Assembly (NCBI GenBank): GCA_045612305.1
Contig: JAZKYU010000050.1
Span: 1 to 9,081 of the forward strand
DNA from: HGM04593 sp045612305
GTDB taxonomy: Bacteria; Bacteroidota; Bacteroidia; Bacteroidales; Bacteroidaceae
Direction of reading: 5' to 3'
DNA length: 9,081 bases
This document shows, piece after piece, positions 6,006 to 9,081 of the stretch. The notes beneath the pieces are model-generated. The model saw only the letters and a program-made list of their open reading frames with translations. It was not told the origin of the DNA and made no database searches. Position 1 is the stretch's first letter; every line of letters starts with the position of its first letter. Made by a program: the position numbers and the translations under genes.

Positions 6006-6581
6006 ATGTTACACGATACAGAGAAGGCTAAAGAGATGCTTGCCGCAAGTTGCAGTAATATGCTCTCTGCGATAGGTGAAGATGTTACGCGCGAGGGGCT
6101 CTTGAATACTCCCGACAGGGTGGCGCGAGCTATGCTCGAGGCTACAGCCGGTTACAGCGAAAACCCCGAAGAGATTTTGCGCAAGGCTATGTTCAAGGAG
6201 GATTATAGCCAGATGGTGATTGTGAAGGATATAGACTTTTACTCTCTTTGTGAGCACCACATACTGCCGTTTTTTGGCAAGGTGCACGTGGCTTATATCC
6301 CTAACGGTTACATCACGGGTTTGAGCAAGATTGCTCGCGTGGTCGATGCGTTTGCCCGTCGTTTGCAGGTGCAGGAGCGCCTGACTCTGCAGATAAAAGA
6401 GTGTATACAAAACACGCTTAACCCGCTTGGTGTTATGGTGGTTGTGGAGGCCCAGCACCTGTGTATGCAGATGCGTGGTATAAAGAAACAGAACTCTATA
6501 ACTACAACGTCGGACTTTTGTGGTGCGTTCAACCAAGCAAAGACTCGCGAGGAGTTTATGAATCTCTTGCGCAACAAGTAA
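6006..6581 (+). CDS. folE: GTP cyclohydrolase I (type IA)
   Basis: Converts GTP to 7,8-dihydroneopterin triphosphate and formate, the first step of tetrahydrofolate and pterin synthesis; a cytoplasmic homodecamer. The 191-residue product carries the zinc ligands C82 and H85 in SLCEHH (80-85) and C153 in QHLCMQMRG (150-158), plus the family signatures TPDRVARAM (35-43), LPFFGKVHVAYIP (87-99), GLSKIARVVDAFARRLQVQERLT (105-127) and the C-terminal TTTSDFCGAF (167-175). These identify a canonical type IA enzyme, not the FolE2 type. ATG 6006 gives the expected N-terminal helix. It is the last gene of the cluster, 30 nt after the SPOR gene, and is followed by the terminator at 6608-6636. Confidence 0.97.
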   Translation: MLHDTEKAKEMLAASCSNMLSAIGEDVTREGLLNTPDRVARAMLEATAGYSENPEEILRKAMFKEDYSQMVIVKDIDFYSLCEHHILPFFGKVHVAYIPNGYITGLSKIARVVDAFARRLQVQERLTLQIKECIQNTLNPLGVMVVVEAQHLCMQMRGIKKQNSITTTSDFCGAFNQAKTREEFMNLLRNK

Positions 6582-6607
6582 GCAGTGTGCGTTTTTAACT
6601 AATGTGT

Positions 6608-6636
6608 AGATTGCCCTTTGGGGCAATCTTTTTTTT
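6608..6636 (+). terminator. Rho-independent terminator after folE
   Basis: agattgccc (6608-6616) and gggcaatct (6621-6629) form a perfect 9-bp stem with a TTTG loop, followed by a T-run through 6636. It lies 26 nt after the folE stop and should end the rightward transcript. Read leftward, the same stem lacks a T-tract, so it is a weaker stop for dnaG, whose coding region ends only 17 bp away at 6654. Confidence 0.93.
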
Positions 6637-6653
6637 GTTCGTTGTTTGTGGGG

Positions 6654-8657
6654 TTACACGTTCAGCGCAGCAGAGCCGAATCCGTAGTGTCCTAGGAGGT
6701 TGTTCAGGGCTTGCTGTGTCTCCTTTAGGAATTTGAAGTTTTCCATAAGTTCCATCGCTTTGTCGGGGTCGCCGGCGATAGCGGGGTTTTTGAGCTGTGC
6801 CATAGTCTCCTTGAGCATCTCGTCTATTATGCAGTGCTTGTAGGCGATAGAGAGGCGGGTGGTTTGCTCAAAGAGTATTGCCATCTCGTTGCGTTCTTCG
6901 TTGCTTGCTTGCTCGGCAAAAAACTTGCTCAGCATGTAGCGCTCGCCGCAGAGGTCGGCTGCAAGGCGCGAAATTTCGCTGTCGGGGTGGGATATAAAGT
7001 GTCTTTCGGGGTTGAAATTTATGTCGCCAGCGTGCTCCGACGCTTCGTCGAAGATGCGTTTGTAGAGCGGGTGGCTAAACTCTATGCCATCTTCGTTGAA
7101 CGAGTAATAAAGATGCGATATTACCGTTTCGGTGAAGGAGGGCGTGTTGTCTAGAGTGCTCTCGGGTACTTGCAACAGCTTGCTGCCGTTGCGCAGGAGA
7201 AATTGTATTATAGCTTTTTCTTTGTTGTGCAGCGGGCTGCTGGCATAGCTCTCTATGATGTTTTTCTGGAACTCTGTTGTTTCGTTTGCTCTTGTTGCTT
7301 GCTCGTCGGCGGGGATGTTTTCTCCGTTTGCTCGTTTTTGCATCTCTTCGTTGTGCTTGTGGCGCAGCTTTGCGGTCTCTTTCACAAGTAGGGCTTCGCC
7401 CACGTTGAGCATCTCGCTGCACTTTTTTATGTACTCGCTGCGCAAGATGTCGTTGGGTATGACGGCTATGCTTTTTACTATGTCGCCCACAAGGCCGGCG
7501 CGAGCTACGGGGTCTTCGCCCACTTCGTCGAGCAAGAGGTTGGTCTTGAAACGTATAAAGTCTACTTTGTTGCGCTCGATAAATTCTTCAACCTCCTCGC
7601 TGCTGTGGCTCTGTGCGTAGCTGTCGGGGTCTTCGCCTTGGGGTAGCAACACCACGTTTATGTTCATGCCCTCTTCGAGCAACATATCTGTTCCGCGTAG
7701 CGAGGCTTTTATGCCGGCCTTGTCGCCGTCGTAGAGCAGGGTTACGTTGTTGGTGAAGCGGTGTATAAGTCTTATCTGCCCTGTGGTGAGCGATGTGCCC
7801 GATGATGCTACTACGTTCTTTATGCCTGCCTGGTACATCGATATAACATCGAGGTAGCCCTCGACGAGGATGCAGCGGTCCTTTTGCATAATGGCTTGCT
7901 TGGCAAAATAGAGGCCATACAGGTGGTCGCTCTTGTGGTAGATGTCCGACTCGGGGGAGTTTACATATTTTGCGGCTTTGGGGTTGTTTTGCAGTATGCG
8001 CCCACCAAAAGCAACTACCTTGCCCGACACGGTGTGCACGGGGAAGATGCATCGCCCCCAGAAGCGGTCCTTTAGCTTGCCGTCGTCGCTTTTGTAGCAC
8101 ACGCCTGTTTGCGCCACAAGGTCGGGGTTGTAGCCTGCTGTGGTGGCTGTTATTGCCAAGGCGTCGCGGCGTTCGGGAGCGTAGCCCAGGCCAAACTTCT
8201 CTATGGTTTCGTCGCGCAAGCCGCGGTGGCGAAAATAGTTTAGTCCTATGCTTTTGCCCTCTTCGCTGTTGTGTAGCGTGTGGGTGAAAAACTGTTGTGC
8301 GTATTGGTTTATCACAAAAAGGCTCTCACGCAGGCTCTCTTTTTCTTTCTCCTCGCTCGAAAGTTCGCGCTCCTTAACCTCTATATTGTATTTCTTGGCC
8401 AGCCAGCGCAGGGCGTCGTAGTAGTTGAGTTGCTCGTGCTCCATAATAAAGTGCACGGGCTTGCCGCCTTTGCCGCAACCAAAGCACTTCCATAGGTTTT
8501 TTGATGGCGACACAGTGAATGAGGGGGTTTTTTCGTTGTGGAACGGGCAGAGCCCAATCATATTTACACCGCGTTTGCGCAATGCTACAAAATCTCCCAC
8601 AACCTCCTCAACTTTGGCTGTGTCCATAATGAGTTCTATGGTGCTTCTGTCTATCAT
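6654..8657 (-). CDS. dnaG: DNA primase (DnaG)
   Basis: Synthesises RNA primers for lagging-strand and origin replication, working with the DnaB helicase. The 667-residue product has the standard three-part layout. The N-terminal CHC2 zinc finger has ligands C37, H40, C58 and C61 (CPFH ... CFGC). The RNA-polymerase core includes DRFWGRCIFPV (197-207) and AFGGR (216-220). The Toprim segment has EGYLD (266-270) with E266, YDGDKAG (309-315) with D310 and D312, and a DPDS motif at 343-346. The C-terminal part, from about 470, should be the helicase-binding region and is less conserved. The frame is open to 8792, but family alignment (MIDRSTIELI) and the -7 element at 8707-8714 place the start at ATG 8655-8657. 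It converges on folE and is divergent from the putative rRNA promoter. It is not linked here to rpsU or rpoD. Confidence 0.97.
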   Translation of the reverse strand: MIDRSTIELIMDTAKVEEVVGDFVALRKRGVNMIGLCPFHNEKTPSFTVSPSKNLWKCFGCGKGGKPVHFIMEHEQLNYYDALRWLAKKYNIEVKERELSSEEKEKESLRESLFVINQYAQQFFTHTLHNSEEGKSIGLNYFRHRGLRDETIEKFGLGYAPERRDALAITATTAGYNPDLVAQTGVCYKSDDGKLKDRFWGRCIFPVHTVSGKVVAFGGRILQNNPKAAKYVNSPESDIYHKSDHLYGLYFAKQAIMQKDRCILVEGYLDVISMYQAGIKNVVASSGTSLTTGQIRLIHRFTNNVTLLYDGDKAGIKASLRGTDMLLEEGMNINVVLLPQGEDPDSYAQSHSSEEVEEFIERNKVDFIRFKTNLLLDEVGEDPVARAGLVGDIVKSIAVIPNDILRSEYIKKCSEMLNVGEALLVKETAKLRHKHNEEMQKRANGENIPADEQATRANETTEFQKNIIESYASSPLHNKEKAIIQFLLRNGSKLLQVPESTLDNTPSFTETVISHLYYSFNEDGIEFSHPLYKRIFDEASEHAGDINFNPERHFISHPDSEISRLAADLCGERYMLSKFFAEQASNEERNEMAILFEQTTRLSIAYKHCIIDEMLKETMAQLKNPAIAGDPDKAMELMENFKFLKETQQALNNLLGHYGFGSAALNV

Positions 8658-8706
8658 ATATATAATAAGGTATAGGATGTTTCTTTTTCGAGCGGTTTTT
8701 CTACTG

Positions 8707-8714
8707 CGAAGATA
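8707..8714 (-). promoter_or_regulatory. Candidate -7 element for dnaG
   Basis: On the minus strand this reads TATCTTCG, identical to the octamer before miaB and one base off TAnnTTTG. It lies 49 nt upstream of the dnaG start. The -33 position is only a T-run (8731-8738) with no TTTG, so the promoter would be weak or rely on the -7 element. Its position makes translation starts upstream of 8657 unlikely. Confidence 0.45.
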
Positions 8715-8799
8715 CGTTAAGTTGTGTACAGAAAAAAAGGTTGCGCAAAATAAATTTTCGGGGGTGGGTAAAAAACATTCTTTGCGTTGCAAAAGTTTT

Positions 8800-8837
8800 T
8801 ATTTTGTGCATTTAAGCCTTGCGGCCTATTTTGTGCA
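8800..8837. repeat. 11-bp direct repeat TATTTTGTGCA
   Basis: TATTTTGTGCA occurs at 8800-8810 and again at 8827-8837, 27 bp apart start to start, between dnaG and the putative rRNA promoter. The phasing is about 2.5 helical turns. It might be a paired regulator site, but two copies in A/T-rich DNA could also arise by chance. Confidence 0.4.
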
Positions 8838-8847
8838 AAATACTTTT

Positions 8848-8946
8848 AAAAACTTTAAAAACTGCTCAAAATGTTTTAAAAATAACACTCAAAAAAGTTG
8901 TTTTTTAAAATTATTGAAATTTTTGCAAATTTTCTTCTCAAAAAGT
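8848..8946 (+). promoter_or_regulatory. Phased A-tracts and UP-like A/T-rich region upstream of the rRNA-type promoter
   Basis: A-tracts of 4-6 bases begin at 8848, 8857, 8868, 8878 and 8891, that is at roughly helical-turn spacing, which predicts intrinsic bending. They are followed by a T6A4 block (8901-8910), AAATTTTT (8917-8924) and AAATTTT (8927-8933) close to the -33 element, resembling a promoter UP element. Such curved A/T-rich upstream DNA is typical of very strong stable-RNA promoters. Confidence 0.55.
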
Positions 8947-8976
8947 TTTGTAGTTCAGAAAAAGTGCTTACCTTTG
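8947..8976 (+). promoter_or_regulatory. Strong Bacteroides-type promoter, probably for an rRNA operon
   Basis: TTTG (8947-8950), an 18-nt spacer and TACCTTTG (8969-8976) match the Bacteroidota consensus, with a spacer one base shorter than usual. The match, the UP-like upstream DNA, and a downstream leader with no open reading frame of note suggest a stable-RNA promoter. It fires away from dnaG. Transcription should start near 8980-8985. Confidence 0.7.
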
Positions 8977-8982
8977 CACTCG

Positions 8983-9081
8983 CTTTCGGCAAGCAACTGA
9001 GTTGTGACGCTGAAACGCACGATGATCCTTGAAAACATTCCATACAGACAAGCAGTACAACGAAGACTCATTTTATATGAG
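8983..9081 (+). other. Putative rRNA operon leader (5' of 16S rRNA), partial at window edge
   Basis: After the promoter comes a non-coding leader containing gatccttgaaaacattcc and acaagcagtacaacgaag segments, which I recall as typical of the leader just before 16S rRNA in Bacteroidales. Small hairpins are visible: caact / agttg at 8994-9004 and ctcat / atgag at 9067-9081, the latter cut by the window end. No mature 16S sequence lies inside the window. The final ..atatgag would run directly into the 16S start if the reading is right. The alternative is a leader of some other highly transcribed gene. Confidence 0.6.

Noticed and set aside
8658..8792. Extended dnaG N-terminus starting at 8792.
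   Set aside because: It adds 45 residues before the conserved DnaG start and lies upstream of the likely -7 element.
1..9081. A new defence, mobile or otherwise undescribed multi-gene system.
   Set aside because: I find no transposase, integrase, toxin-antitoxin pair, nuclease or helicase island, or CRISPR array. Nearly all coding capacity is conserved housekeeping genes.

Overview
The window looks like chromosomal backbone from a member of the Bacteroidales (Bacteroidota). Three things point that way. Promoters follow the Bacteroides layout: TTTG about 20 nt upstream of TAnnTTTG, clearest at 2108-2139 and 8947-8976. Starts lack strong Shine-Dalgarno sites and sit behind A-rich leaders. The gene set also fits: a DUF1599 protein, a DoxX/MauE-type membrane protein of the kind I recall as the BT_3928 family, tpiA, a small SPOR protein, folE and dnaG. 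I cannot name a genus from the sequence.

Layout. Bases 1-650 hold no convincing complete gene. The first 54 may be the last codons of an upstream protein. The rest is a structured intergenic region with nested inverted repeats at 57-200 and a perfect 10-bp hairpin at 423-445. miaB (tRNA methylthiotransferase) runs leftward from 1979 to 651. A divergent control region at 1980-2192 separates it from a rightward six-gene cluster: a polyprenyl-phosphate mannosyltransferase-like GT2 enzyme, a DUF1599 protein with an internal duplication, the DoxX/MauE membrane protein with a thioredoxin-like tail, tpiA, a secreted SPOR-domain protein and folE. Overlaps or short gaps tie the six together, and a strong intrinsic terminator at 6608-6636 ends the cluster. 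dnaG (primase) converges on that terminator from the right (8657 to 6654).

Right edge. Upstream of dnaG lies about 400 bases of A/T-rich DNA with phased A-tracts, a consensus promoter and a leader. I read this as the control region of a ribosomal RNA operon whose 16S gene should begin at or just past the end of the window.

Together these are housekeeping functions: tRNA modification, replication priming, glycolysis, folate/pterin synthesis and envelope maintenance. I see no defence system, mobile element, CRISPR array or novel multi-gene system. The points most worth a second look are the paired, mutually complementary hairpin loops at 57-200, the membrane protein with a redox-like tail that lacks CxxC, the sharp codon-use contrast of tpiA with its operon partners, and the curved-DNA promoter back to back with dnaG.
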